Shown: in pieces, positions 46,433 through 57,035 of the stretch
Layout: every line of letters begins with the position of its first letter
Position numbering within the stretch: the first letter of the stretch is position 1
From: Przewalskia tangutica
Lineage: Eukaryota > Streptophyta > Magnoliopsida > Solanales > Solanaceae
Length of the DNA stretch: 64,000 nt
Direction of reading: 5' to 3'
Assembly (NCBI GenBank): GCA_029844215.1
Contig: CM056726.1
Coordinates: forward strand, 81,397,548 to 81,461,547
Position numbers and translations under genes: made by a program
The notes under the pieces: model-generated
The model's database searches: none
Seen by the model: the letters and a program-made list of their open reading frames with translations, nothing else
What the model was told of the DNA's origin: nothing

Positions 46433-49400
46433 TGTCACACCCCGAAATTCGGGCCCGTGACTGGTGCCTTACCTCGGGCACCCTAGTGATACAACGTCAG
46501 AGAAAAACCAGCGGAAATAAAAAAACTTAGACATGCAACAATAGATATAATAATAAACAGGCCAACCAAAACAGTTGCCTTCAGTATATATATAAAACCT
46601 GAACAGTTTAATCCTTTTACAACCACGCCACAAAGATTACTATGCACCTCTAAGATTTACAACGTCTATGACGGGACAGGGCCCCGCCATACCCCTGAAT
46701 GTACAAGAACCTACAACTCGTGGAAACACATACCAAAAGATAAGCCTCGGAGAAAGCGGAGCTTCCCAATCTGTTGACGTGATCCTATGGCGAGGATCCA
46801 CGGCCGATGTACCTCTACGTGGCATGAACGCAGCCCGAAGGAGGTCGATAACAGTACCCAGATGTGAAATCAGAATATCTGCGGTTAAATCATAACGATC
46901 TATATAAAGCGAGAGACATGTATGATAACCAAAATACAAGACGCAACATAAGCGGTCAAGTCGTGACTCACGCTCAAAGTCACCACTCAACTATAACTAT
47001 GGGTCTCGCCCACCACACCCATCATGTTCGCATCATGGCCACATGCCCCGGAATCGTGACGGTGTAGACATGTCCATGATGCAACACACAAGGCCGCGTG
47101 GCCACATGCCCCGAATCGCAGACGTGTAGACATGCCCATGTAACCTCAATAACAATATATCTTGTGGTCAACCCGCCGCACGCCACATGCCCCTGCATCT
47201 GCGTCGGTGTAGACACGCCCATGTTGCGCAATAACCATATATCGGTAATCAACCCGCGTGCCCCGGAATCTGCGTGGTGTAGACATGTCCATGTGACATC
47301 AACAACAAGACAAGAATCAAAATGGAAACATACCCGTGGAATTCTCCATCACCGCCAAGACGCCCAAGTAAGTTCTCAATAAGTCAACCGGCCCTCTATC
47401 GAGAGACGCGGTAACACAGAAATACCACACTTGCACAACAAAGGCTATCATCACAAGCATAGGCAAGTTTCACAACAACAAGCATAGGCAAGTTTCACAA
47501 CAACAAGCATAGGCAAGTTTCACAACAACAAGCATAGGCAAGTTTCACACAACTCAAAGTACTTTCATTTTATGCCAAAGTCCGGGTTTTTAACCCCAAA
47601 GTACTACATACGTTAAGTTCTTTTTAAAAGAGATCCATTACTTTTATAAAAGTCACCCGATACCCGTAGTATTAGAATGACCAACCCACATTCCTTTTCA
47701 AAATCAAGTAACAACATTCTTTTCCTAAGTTCCAGTTTGCCTAGTTTCAATTACTCAAGATTCTCATTTTCAAATGGTTTCATAGTTCCCAAACTTAATC
47801 ACTTGATTCCTTTTTAGAACAATTGAGTAATATATGTCTTACGTGAGAGTAGGTTATTCTTGTTTACAACATTCTTATTACAGCAGCCATGATCTAGAAA
47901 ATGTAATATCATTTTGTCTCATCTTAGTTTCTATGCAGATGGAGGTTTCTACTGGTTTTAATACGATACATCATTATTCAATACATTTTCCTTTATTAAC
48001 GCTGCAGTGGTCTGTCGATACACATTCTGATTTCCGAAATCAGTAGAACATTATCCCTTTAAATAAAACCAAGTACTCATTACTCACGAATGAGGTTTCA
48101 CACGAACATTCACATTAAAACAAATAAGTTAAGTCTCTTATCTTATAAGATCAAGTCTCTTAACTTCTAACATCAGTAAACCATTTTCTTTACCTCTCTT
48201 AAGACATTATACCTAACTCCCCATAAAGCTAGTATAACTCTTTTTAAAACCTTTAAAACCAAGTGTTACTCTCCCTTCAAAACGATTTATAAATCTTTTG
48301 AAATACATCAAGTTCTTTATTATAACTAGCCAGTTATAATTCACATCAGTTACCTTTTAAAACCACAAAGTATTTTCTTACCTACATAAAGCTGTTATAA
48401 CCAACTTCCCATAAAGCCGTTATAACACTTTATGTTTTAAGAACAATCAAACACAGTTAACACATGTACGTCTACCGTACTACATAGTTCACACATATCA
48501 TGCTAGAAGAGATAGGAAGAGGTTCACATACCTCGCGACGATTTATCGACAATAAGCAAAATGCTCCAAGTACTACAACCTTGCTAGCCCTTTCCACTCC
48601 TCGAGTAGAATATGCTACTCTTAGTACTTTCACCTATAAAGGTCACAAACGTCTATTAACCCCAAAACACAAGTTTCTATCTTTCTACGTAAAATTCGCA
48701 AAGACCTCCCCGCAACAGAAATCTCCTCATCTATCGAGGCCGCCACTAAGCCAACCAGGGGAGGGTTTACACGCCTAACCTGACGTGTACCATCCTACTC
48801 AGTAACTCTACACAAGTCTACTGCAATACAGTCCTATGTAAATACAGTTCAGTTCTTTTCTTTATTCTTCAGGCTTAAGTCAACAGACATTGCCGAATAC
48901 TAAGTATAGTTCCATATATAGTATACTTCAACTATATATTCTAACAAACATGTAATTTCCAATTACAATAGAGGACAAGATAATTACCTCGATAAGCCCA
49001 TAATTATCCAAGTTAAATGTCGATCCTTAGCAACGTTTAGCTCCAACTCCGGGTGCTCCATCCCGCTCCAAACAACCCTTAGAAGTTCTATCCAACTTCT
49101 ACTTAAATCCTTCAACTAACAAAGAAGATTCCTTAGTGGTTTCGGTTTGAGACTAAAAGGACAAAAGGTAGTATTTCCTGCTCTACGATAGAGGTATCTT
49201 TGGAATACTACAAGGTACAAGGCTAAGGTATTTTGGGCATTATAACAATACTTGGAGGAGTATTTCAACACCACAAAAGTGGTATCACACGACAACAACA
49301 CTCTAAAAGAGGGTGTTCTCGCTTTAGGCTCACAAAGGGAGGGTTTCGCCCAAGGCCTTCACAAGGGGGAGAGGGGGCTCTTGGACGAAAAGAGGAGGGA

Positions 49401-49897
49401 GAGGGACTCAAGACTTGGAAGGTTTTGGATGAAGAAGTCTTCAAAGAGAGTGGTATTTATAGCAAAACCAAAAGCCAACCAATGGCCAAGATCTAGCCAA
49501 GTGCAAGGCAAGTGTAAGGCCAAGATCAAGCCAAGTGCACCCTAACCCCTACTCCACAAAACACTCCACAAAACATGGCACAAAACTAGGCCAAAAGAGG
49601 GAGCCACCCGCCAAGGCCAACTAACGCTTGGACGCCCAAATCGTCCAATTACCCCACTTGCTTCCAATGTGAGGTGACACATGTCACCCTCCCGTTGGTC
49701 CAAAATGTTTCACACTCGGAAAAATCCGCAAAAATTAAAAATGTCATAGCCGAATTTTCCCTACGAAAGTCGTGGAAACGCTTTCGGAAACGACTTACTC
49801 TGCATTGTGCCCAAATTTCGAATCCAATGCCTAACTTAAGGCTCAAATTTCGTACGTACGTCCATACGTACATACTCTGGAAATACGGGGTATAACA
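46433..49897 (-). repeat. 5' LTR of element B
   Basis: 3,465 bp; long tracts are identical with the 3' LTR, for example the first 100 bp. Minisatellite at 47030-47305; the 25-bp repeat has four copies here (47456-47555) against three in the 3' LTR. TATA box 49454-49461. Confidence 0.92.
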
Positions 49898-52800
49898 AAT
49901 ACGACAGTAAAATTGGAAAGGAAGAAAGAGGTGATTTTTTCGACGGAAAAGTTTCCGGATTTTGTGAAGGAAAAATGTTCGTTAAAGGGAATTGGATTCC
50001 CAGATTTGGTATTTGGACTTTTTGGAATATTTGAGAATTATAAAATTTTATTTCCGAAATTGGTCACGTGGGGCCCACGGGAAAATTTACGATTTTGTGG
50101 GGCCCACTTTATTTTCGGATTTTTGGCATTACGGATATTTTCGGAAGATGAAATATTTTGGACGAGTAGGGGGGTGACACGTGTCACCCCCGTATGGCCA
50201 TGTTGGCCGAATTGGAGAAGGACAAGTGGCACGTTTTTTTGGTGGACAAGTGGCCCATTTTGCGCGCCACTTGTCCCATTTTTGTGGTAGCCAAATGGTT
50301 GGCCAACTACCCACACACATGTACCCATCCTCACCATCCACTTGCCTAGATCTTGGCCATTTATTTCCTATAAATACCCTCAGTGTGCAAGACTTTATTT
50401 CATCCACATTAGAGAGTTTCCAAGGCAAAAATTCTCCCTCCTTAGCGAGTTCTCGTCCAAACACCCCCACCTTGAGTAGAATTCTTCAAGTATTGTTGTT
50501 ATTCCAAATACTTTAGCCTAAATCCCTTGTGGTATTCCAAAAAAAAATCCCAACATAAGAGCTAAATACTACTTTATTCCATAGTCGCAAAACGAAGCTC
50601 CTAGAAAATCTTCATAGCTTAGATGAAGTGTTAAGAAGTTGTTTAGAAACTTCTAAGGGTTGCTTGGAGCGGTTGGAGCGTAGGAATCGAGCTAAACGTT
50701 GCTCGTGATCGACTTATATCTTGGATAATTTTGGGCTTATCGAGGTAATTACCTATGTCCCCTATCAGAATTGGAGATTACATGTCAGAGTAGTTTAGAA
50801 TCGAGTATAAGATATATTGGAAGGATGATTATAAAGAATTGAATCAGTATTTACATAGGATTTGTATTCTGATGAGACTTGTAGTATTATTGTGGAGTAG
50901 AATTGTACACGTCCGGATTGTTGGGTTGGTAGCAGCCTCGTTAGAGGAGGAGATTTTTGTGGTCATGCGGGGAGGTGCCGAATTTTCCGTAGAATAAGGA
51001 ATCTTGTATCTAGAATTATTCTATGAAGAGATCTAGAGGTTGATAGACGCTTTGTGGCCTTTATAGGTTGAAGTACTACGAGTAGCGTATTCTACTCAAG
51101 GATGGAAAAGCGAGCGCGTTAGAGTGCGTGGAGCGCTTTGCTAATTGTCGATAATCGTCGCGAGGTATGTGAACCTCTTCCTATCTTTTCTAGCATGATT
51201 GTTGTGAACTATGTAGTACGGTAGACGTACATGTGTTAAATGAATTTGGTTGGTTTAAAACATAAAGTGTTATAACGGCTTTATGGGAAGTTTGCTATAA
51301 CAACTTTTTGTAGGTAAAGAAATGGTTTGCGGTTTTTAAAAGATAAGAGACTTGACTTATAAATGACTTGATGTGAAATATTAAGGAACTTGATTTATAA
51401 AAGAAAAGAGACTTGAGGAATTGAAGAGTTTTTGGTTTAAAAGAAAGACATGGTTTTGTCTTAAATTGGTTTAAAACATAAAGTGTTATAACAACTTTAT
51501 GGGAAGTTAGTTATAACGACTTTATGAAAACAAAAGAATGGTTTTATCATTAGTTTTAAAATGGTAACTTGACTTTAAAAGGAGAAGTGTTTTGGTCTAA
51601 AAAGAAGGCATATTATTGTCTTAATTTGGTTTAAAAAGGAAAGTATGGAAGTTGGTTTGGTTTACTTAAAATGTTAGTCACTCTATTTTGATAATACGGG
51701 CATCGGGTGACCTTTGTAAAAGAAATGGATCTTTTAAAAAGAATTTAATGTACGTAGTACTTTGGGGTTAAAACCTGGACTTTGGTATAAAATGAAAGTA
51801 CCTTGAGTTGTGTGTAACTTTCCTATGTTTGCGTGTGATAGCCTTGTCGTGCTAGTATTGTATTTCTATACCACCGCGTCTCTCGATGGAGGGCCGACTG
51901 ATTTGTTATGATCTTACTGACGCATCTGGCAGCGACGAGCATTCCACGAGCACGCTCGTGATTATTATTCCATGGACTAGCTCTCCATGAGGTTTTACCG
52001 ATTCGGCTTGGTATCCGTAGTTGGCTCGTGACTTGCCAGGTCGTGGCTGATTCGCTTGGTATCCGTAGTTAGCCTTCGCATTTGCCCTGCTCGGTTTGTG
52101 ACGAAATCTCGTGATTCCGGCCGTATCCGTAGTTAGTCTTAGATTTGCCGCCAGCTACGTGGCGCGCAGTGGTATCCGGTAGTTGGCTTTCGTCTTGCCC
52201 CGGGTCACCGTGGTATGGTTATATAGATTTGTTGGTACGACTTTGGTATCCGTAGTTGGCTTTCAGACTTGCCCGGCCGATTGATGACGCTTTGGTATCC
52301 GTAGTTAGCCTTACTTGCCCCGTATGGTTTTTATGACACAGTGGGACCGTGTTCATGTGTACTCCTTGCGTGGTTATCGTAGACCGGCGATGAGGAAGGT
52401 GTTCCACGGGCATGATTGATGCGGGCATGAGACCCATAGTTATATTTGAGTGATGACTTTGAGGCGTGTGTCCACGACTGACGTGGATCACATATTATGT
52501 AATCGTAGTTTGGTTATCATATATGTCTCTGCTTTATATAGACTACTATGATTTCATTTACGATTTTGATTTCACATACTTGGTACCGTTAGATCGACTC
52601 CTTCGGGGCCGCGTCATGCCGCAGGTAGGTACACCGCTTGTTGATCCTCGCTCATAGGATCACGCTCAAAGATTTAGGAAGCTCCGCTTCTCGGAGGCTT
52701 ATCTTCGTATAGTCCTCGCTGTGTGTACTTACATTCGTGGTATGGCGGGCCCGTCCCGTCGTTGTTGTTATAACATTCTTAGAGGTCCGTAGTAATCGCA

Positions 52801-53013
52801 AGGGCGTAGTTTGTAAAAGGGATGTAATCGTCGTTCAAGTTTTATTTATATATTCGTAAAGGTAACCGCTTTGGTTAGCCTGCTTTTCTTATTTCATTAT
52901 CAGATATCTTGTTTCATGTGTACGTTTTCATTTCCGCTGATTTTCTCTGATGTTGTATCACTAGGGTGCCCGGGGTAAGGCACCAGTCGCGGGCCCGTGG
53001 TCGGGTCGTGACA
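49898..53013 (+). repeat. LTR4 of array A, second part
   Basis: Resumes after B with the duplicated aatac and ends GTCGTGACA at 53013. The palindrome at 50171-50190 is perfect over 20 bp; TATA box 50369-50376; minisatellite 52010-52320. The ACACGTC hairpin is truncated near 50908. Beyond its end is C, not another internal region. Confidence 0.9.
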
Positions 53014-53038
53014 TATAGACCGTGTCTAGTTTAGTCTT

Positions 53039-53072
53039 GATTATCGGTGTGTTGTGCACCACATCTATAATC
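53039..53072 (+). other. Leader hairpin of C
   Basis: GATTAT/ATAATC and GGTGTG/CACATC (one G-U pair) around TTGTGCAC. The arms are intermediate between those of A and B. Confidence 0.65.
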
Positions 53073-53169
53073 AGGAGGCTGCAATACATTTAGGATTGGT
53101 TTCCATTTTTCTCACTCTGAGATCGTGCGATAGAGCTGTGTTGTTAGGGTCGTCTCTCCCTAACAAGTT

Positions 53170-53235
53170 ATGTTGATTGCAGCTACGAGAAAGGCAGCAG
53201 TGACCCAGGAAGGATTATGTGGACTGTGTATCTAA
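53170..53235 (+). pseudogene. 21-codon gag stub of C
   Basis: ATG at 53170 at the usual gag position reads MLIAATRKAAVTQEG and stops at 53233-53235. The ATRKA segment parallels KATRA of A. The rest of gag is absent. H has a similar start at 63921 (MIICTTKGNSDS), so C and H share a leader type distinct from A. No function is expected. Confidence 0.5.
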
Positions 53236-53773
53236 GTTGGTTGTAATTGTTGTATAGTTGGTATAATGACGTACAACTATACAGATTTATGTATGAGGGT
53301 CATAAATGGGTTTCCTAGAATGATTTTAGATTACCAGAGATTGGTTAGGACTAATTAGATACCAGGAAGGTATGAAACAATTTAATGAATTCTCATCAAG
53401 ATTTATGTGCTAATTTTATATAATTAGGAAATAATGAGTTGTCTGATAGGGTAATGAACCCTTAAGAAGTCATGTTAAGGTGCTTGATGGAAGATAATGT
53501 GGATAGATTAAGCTACGTGGTATGTGTAAGAGGATCGTACGGATGAGATCCGTATAGAGTAAGTAAGGGTTGTTGTGATCAAGACAACATGCTTATGATT
53601 GTACGAGAAGTTATTGTACCCGGTTACGGGGGGACTGATAAGGTAGGCTTGGAGCATGGAAATTGCGATCCTAAGAAAGTTGATAACCGCCGAGACCTTA
53701 GGTATATAAGGCCTTCTCGGGTAGTAAAAAAGTTAAGTCAGACCAAGGATAAGAGTTAAGTGCGACGCCGAGT

Positions 53774-53803
53774 CGGGTTGAGGACCTATTAAGGGTCGCC
53801 CCA
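53774..53803 (+). other. Internal hairpin of C, weakened
   Basis: CGGGTTGA at the same position, with the opposite arm TCGCCCCA instead of TCAACCCG; about six of eight pairs can still form. The following block (CGCTACGTGACAGGGTCACG, GGCCCAAGTCTAG) is shared with A, B and D. Confidence 0.45.
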
Positions 53804-54413
53804 TAGCCTGAAATGGAATGGGATCAGTTGGTAGTAGTCCCGCTACGTGACAGGGTCACGAGGATGCAAGGCCCAAGTCTAGTTAATCGTTTTACAGATT
53901 CGTGGACGCGTTCCACCTGAAACCAGGTTGTGAGAGCCGGAAATGGCCTTAAATTGTTCGATGTAAGTAACTCCAAAGATTGGAGGCCAGAATTAGTATG
54001 AAAGTTATGTATGTATGCTAGTATGAGTTGGAAGTACGGAAAAAGTACGATCAGTAAGAAAGATAGCAACCAAGTGTAAAGAAATAGAGCCTGAATCCAT
54101 AAAAACCTTTCGAGGTAACTACACCCGTGAGTGTTTGGGGTGGTAGAATGATGGTATTTGAGATTTTCCTGATTGATACGTACGACCCTAGCAGACCTAA
54201 TAGAGATGAATACGACAGACTTTGAGGTCATTATGAGTATGGACTAGTCGGCCTCGTGAGTGCCAAGGTTAACGTTTTAGTATGAGTATTGTTATGTGGC
54301 CGTGAGTGGCATATGTTTTAGGAAGGGTGTAGCAAAAGGAGACTATGTCGCTATCTAATTAGATTGGAATCTGAAAGAACATTCGGGGAAGAATGTTTCT
54401 AAGGGGGGAAAAA

Positions 54414-56728
54414 TGTTACACCCCGTAAATTCCAGGAGATGAATAAGAGAATAGATGCGAGAGCGCAAGACTTGAAAATTGGTACGAAAGAAAGAATTGT
54501 TTTTCCGACGGAAAATCTTCCGAACGTCGGAAAGGAAAAATGTTCGTTGGTGAGAATTAGATTCTCAAAATGCATTAGTTGAAGAGTATGGAATTTATTA
54601 ACATTATGGAAATTTATTTTTTTATGGATTTGGTCACGTAGGGCTCACCTGAGAAATTTTACGTTTTGTGGGGCCCACGAGGGTTACGAAATTTTATGGA
54701 TGAATGGGAGGGAGACACGTGTCACCCCCCCCCACATGGGCTTGTTCGAATTTGACAAGGGTATAATGGTCATTTGGCCAATGTTAAGATGACCAAGTCT
54801 TGTCTTGCTAAGTAAAGAGCTTGATATTGTTGACTAAGTCCAAGGGCCACTTGGCTTGATCTCTTCCATCCAACCCTAACAAGTGTTATAATCTAGACCC
54901 TCCAATGTTTTATATAATCATCCTAGTAGCAAGATAAGCTTCTCACACTTAGAAAATATTTCAAGAACTAGAGTTCTTGAAACATTTTCTCTCGGGTTTG
55001 AGCTAAAAAGGAAGGAGAAAATTTTCATTTGTGGTTCATTATTCACAAGACTTTAACCCAAGGTTCCTAGGGGTATTGTAAGGATATCTCAATAGAAAGA
55101 TCTCGGAAAAACGACGTTTTTACGTTAGTCGCAAGGCGAAACCCTAAGGTGTTCTTCAACTTTGAAGATGGAACTTGAAGAGGAGTTCTTCATGAGCTTC
55201 TAAGGAGTGCTTGGAGCGGATTGGAACACAAGAAGAGGAGCTAAAAGTTGCTAAGGATCGACTTGTAATCTTGGATTATATTTGGGCTAAATGGGGTATA
55301 ATATTCGTCTTACTATTGTAATTGAAGATTCCATGTTATGATAAGTTAGAAATGAGCATGTGATATATGTTATGAAGATTGATAAGTGTTATGGAATTTT
55401 AGAACCTCAAAACCCAAAATGGCATGTTAGCCGTTAAAATTGTAATTCAAGTTAATTATTAATTACGATCGTCGTATGTTATTAAGAGAATGGAATATAG
55501 TTGTTGTAATTGTTATTATGTATATAACATGTTGGAATAACAACTTGGATTGAAAAGGAATCGAACGGAAATTGACATTGTTGTAGGCATGGATTGTAGC
55601 CGAAAATTGCACTTATTATTGAACAGTTATATTGATTGTGGGGCAGAATTTTACACGTCTTATTAGGCGTGTAATCCCCTTTGTATTTTTTGAATTGTTG
55701 GGCCTTAAATGTGGCGTTTGGTTATTGATTGTCGAGCCTTGAAAAAGGTGGAAAAGTGCGTAGAAACAAAGGAAGTGCTGTCCGATTTTCCGTAGAATTT
55801 GGTGACTTTACACTTAGAATATTCTACGTTCGAAGCTAGAGGTTAATAGACATATTATGACCCTTATAGGTTGAAGTACTACGAGTAGAGTATTCTACTT
55901 GAAGGGTGGAAAATCTAGCAAGGTTATAGTACTTTGGAGCATTTTGCTACTTGTCGATAATCGTCGCGAGGTATGTGAACCTCTTCATTCTTTTGGCATG
56001 ATTCTACGTATGGAATACACATGTGGTATTCTTTCATGTTTCCTTCTACTCTTAGAAGCTAAGAGGTTTGTATATTGATTTACTCTACGTAAAGCTTATG
56101 TCTAAGATATCCTAAGTTCTTACCAAGTCTTATGGGGGATGTTGGTAAGAGTCGTTAGGAAGTATTTGGAGTCGAGTTGACTTTGCTAATTTACTGCACG
56201 AATGATAATAAGTATCGAACAAGTCATTGCAGCGTTAATAAAAGAAAATGTACCGACAATCGATTAAATTAAAATGAGTAGAATCCTCCATCTGCATAGA
56301 AGCTAAGATAAGACAAAATTGTATCACATTTTCTAGATCATGACTGCTTTAATAAGATCGTTATAAACAAGTATAACTTATTCACAACGCACAAAAGTAT
56401 ATGTTGCTTAATTTAAATAGTTTACGTTATGATGTTTTAAGACTATGAACCTTGAATTCTTAAAAGGTTAAGAGACTTTGTTTTTCAAGTTATGGGACTT
56501 GATTTAAAAGTATAGAATACATGATTTGGAAAGTATTGATTTCTTGACATCCTAAGAGATAAGAGACTTGATTTCTAAGTAAGAAACTTGATTTCTAAAG
56601 ATTAAGAGACTTGAAGTATTTTGAAAGTATAAGTCTCTGGGTTATAAAAAGAATGAATTAGTCTAAGGCATAAAGTTAGTATAACGGCTTTATGGGAAGT
56701 TGGTTAAAATAACTTTATGGAAGGTTAA
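54414..56728 (+). repeat. 3' LTR of element C, upstream part
   Basis: Starts TGTTACACCCCGTAAATTCC directly after the PPT and is interrupted by J at 56728. Where it overlaps the 5' LTR the two agree closely (55300-56728 against 21289-22715). It has a palindrome variant (about 54711-54727), the ACACGTC hairpin (55653-55672), the leader block (about 55955-55985) and the shared module (56210-56360). Confidence 0.87.
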
Positions 56729-57035
56729 TGCACGATCCGACCCCGGGCCCGCGACTGGTGCCCTACCTGGGCACCCTTACAGGTACACATTAGAGAATAG
56801 TAGCGGAACATACATACATAAACTTAACAAGAATTAAATAATAGGTTAGCCGATAAGGCTACCTTCCTGGATACATATAAACATGTAAAGCCAAAAGCAG
56901 TTACCTCTTTTTTTTTCTTACAAAGCGACCCACAAGATATGACTACAGACCTCTAAGAATTTGACATAACCACTTTGACAGGACAGGGCCCCGCCATACC
57001 CCTGAATGTACATAAACCTACAACTTCTGGGAATC
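56729..57035 (-). mobile_element. J: end of a C-type LTR, inverted
   Basis: Begins TGCACGATCCGACC (the lineage terminus with small changes) and is the reverse complement of the last 300 bp of LTR C (about 23265-23565), including CCCTGAATGTACATAAACC. It is cut by K; the remainder must lie right of the window. Confidence 0.7.

Larger units (their letters stand above)
40841..49897 (-). mobile_element. Element B: complete gag-only element nested in LTR4
   Basis: 9,057 bp, from TGTCACACCCCG to GGGGTATAACA, flanked by a perfect target duplicate aatac (40836-40840 and 49898-49902). LTRs are 40841-44312 and 46433-49897; the internal region is only 2,120 bp. It encodes a gag remnant with a zinc knuckle, then the conserved hairpin, then PPT; no protease, reverse transcriptase or integrase is found. 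This is the plan of TR-GAG elements. It is the youngest insertion here by nesting, as it interrupts A, which interrupts C. Confidence 0.93.
23608..53013 (+). mobile_element. Element A: tandem array of four LTRs and three internal regions
   Basis: Order is LTR1 - internal 1 - LTR2 - internal 2 - LTR3 - internal 3 - LTR4, all plus strand, each internal region starting with a PBS and ending with a PPT. Only the outer ends carry a target duplicate: tacag (23603-23607) and tatag (53014-53018). This fits one insertion in the leader of C followed by unequal recombination between LTRs. LTR4 is split by element B. Confidence 0.88.
53014..54413 (+). mobile_element. Internal region of element C, nearly non-coding
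   Basis: Resumes the leader of C after array A, with the target duplicate tatag. It has the leader hairpin (53039-53072), a gag stub, about 500 bp without recognisable coding content, the conserved internal hairpin (53774-53803), the AACATTCG/GAATGTT arms (54378-54397) and the PPT AAGGGGGGAAAAA (54401-54413). With the 42 bp at 23566-23607 the internal region totals 1.44 kb. No pol similarity is seen. This is a LARD-like non-coding element. Confidence 0.8.

Noticed and set aside
53236..53770. Hidden gene in the middle of C
   Set aside because: No frame of useful length and no recognisable motif; it is best described as unassigned internal sequence of a non-coding element.
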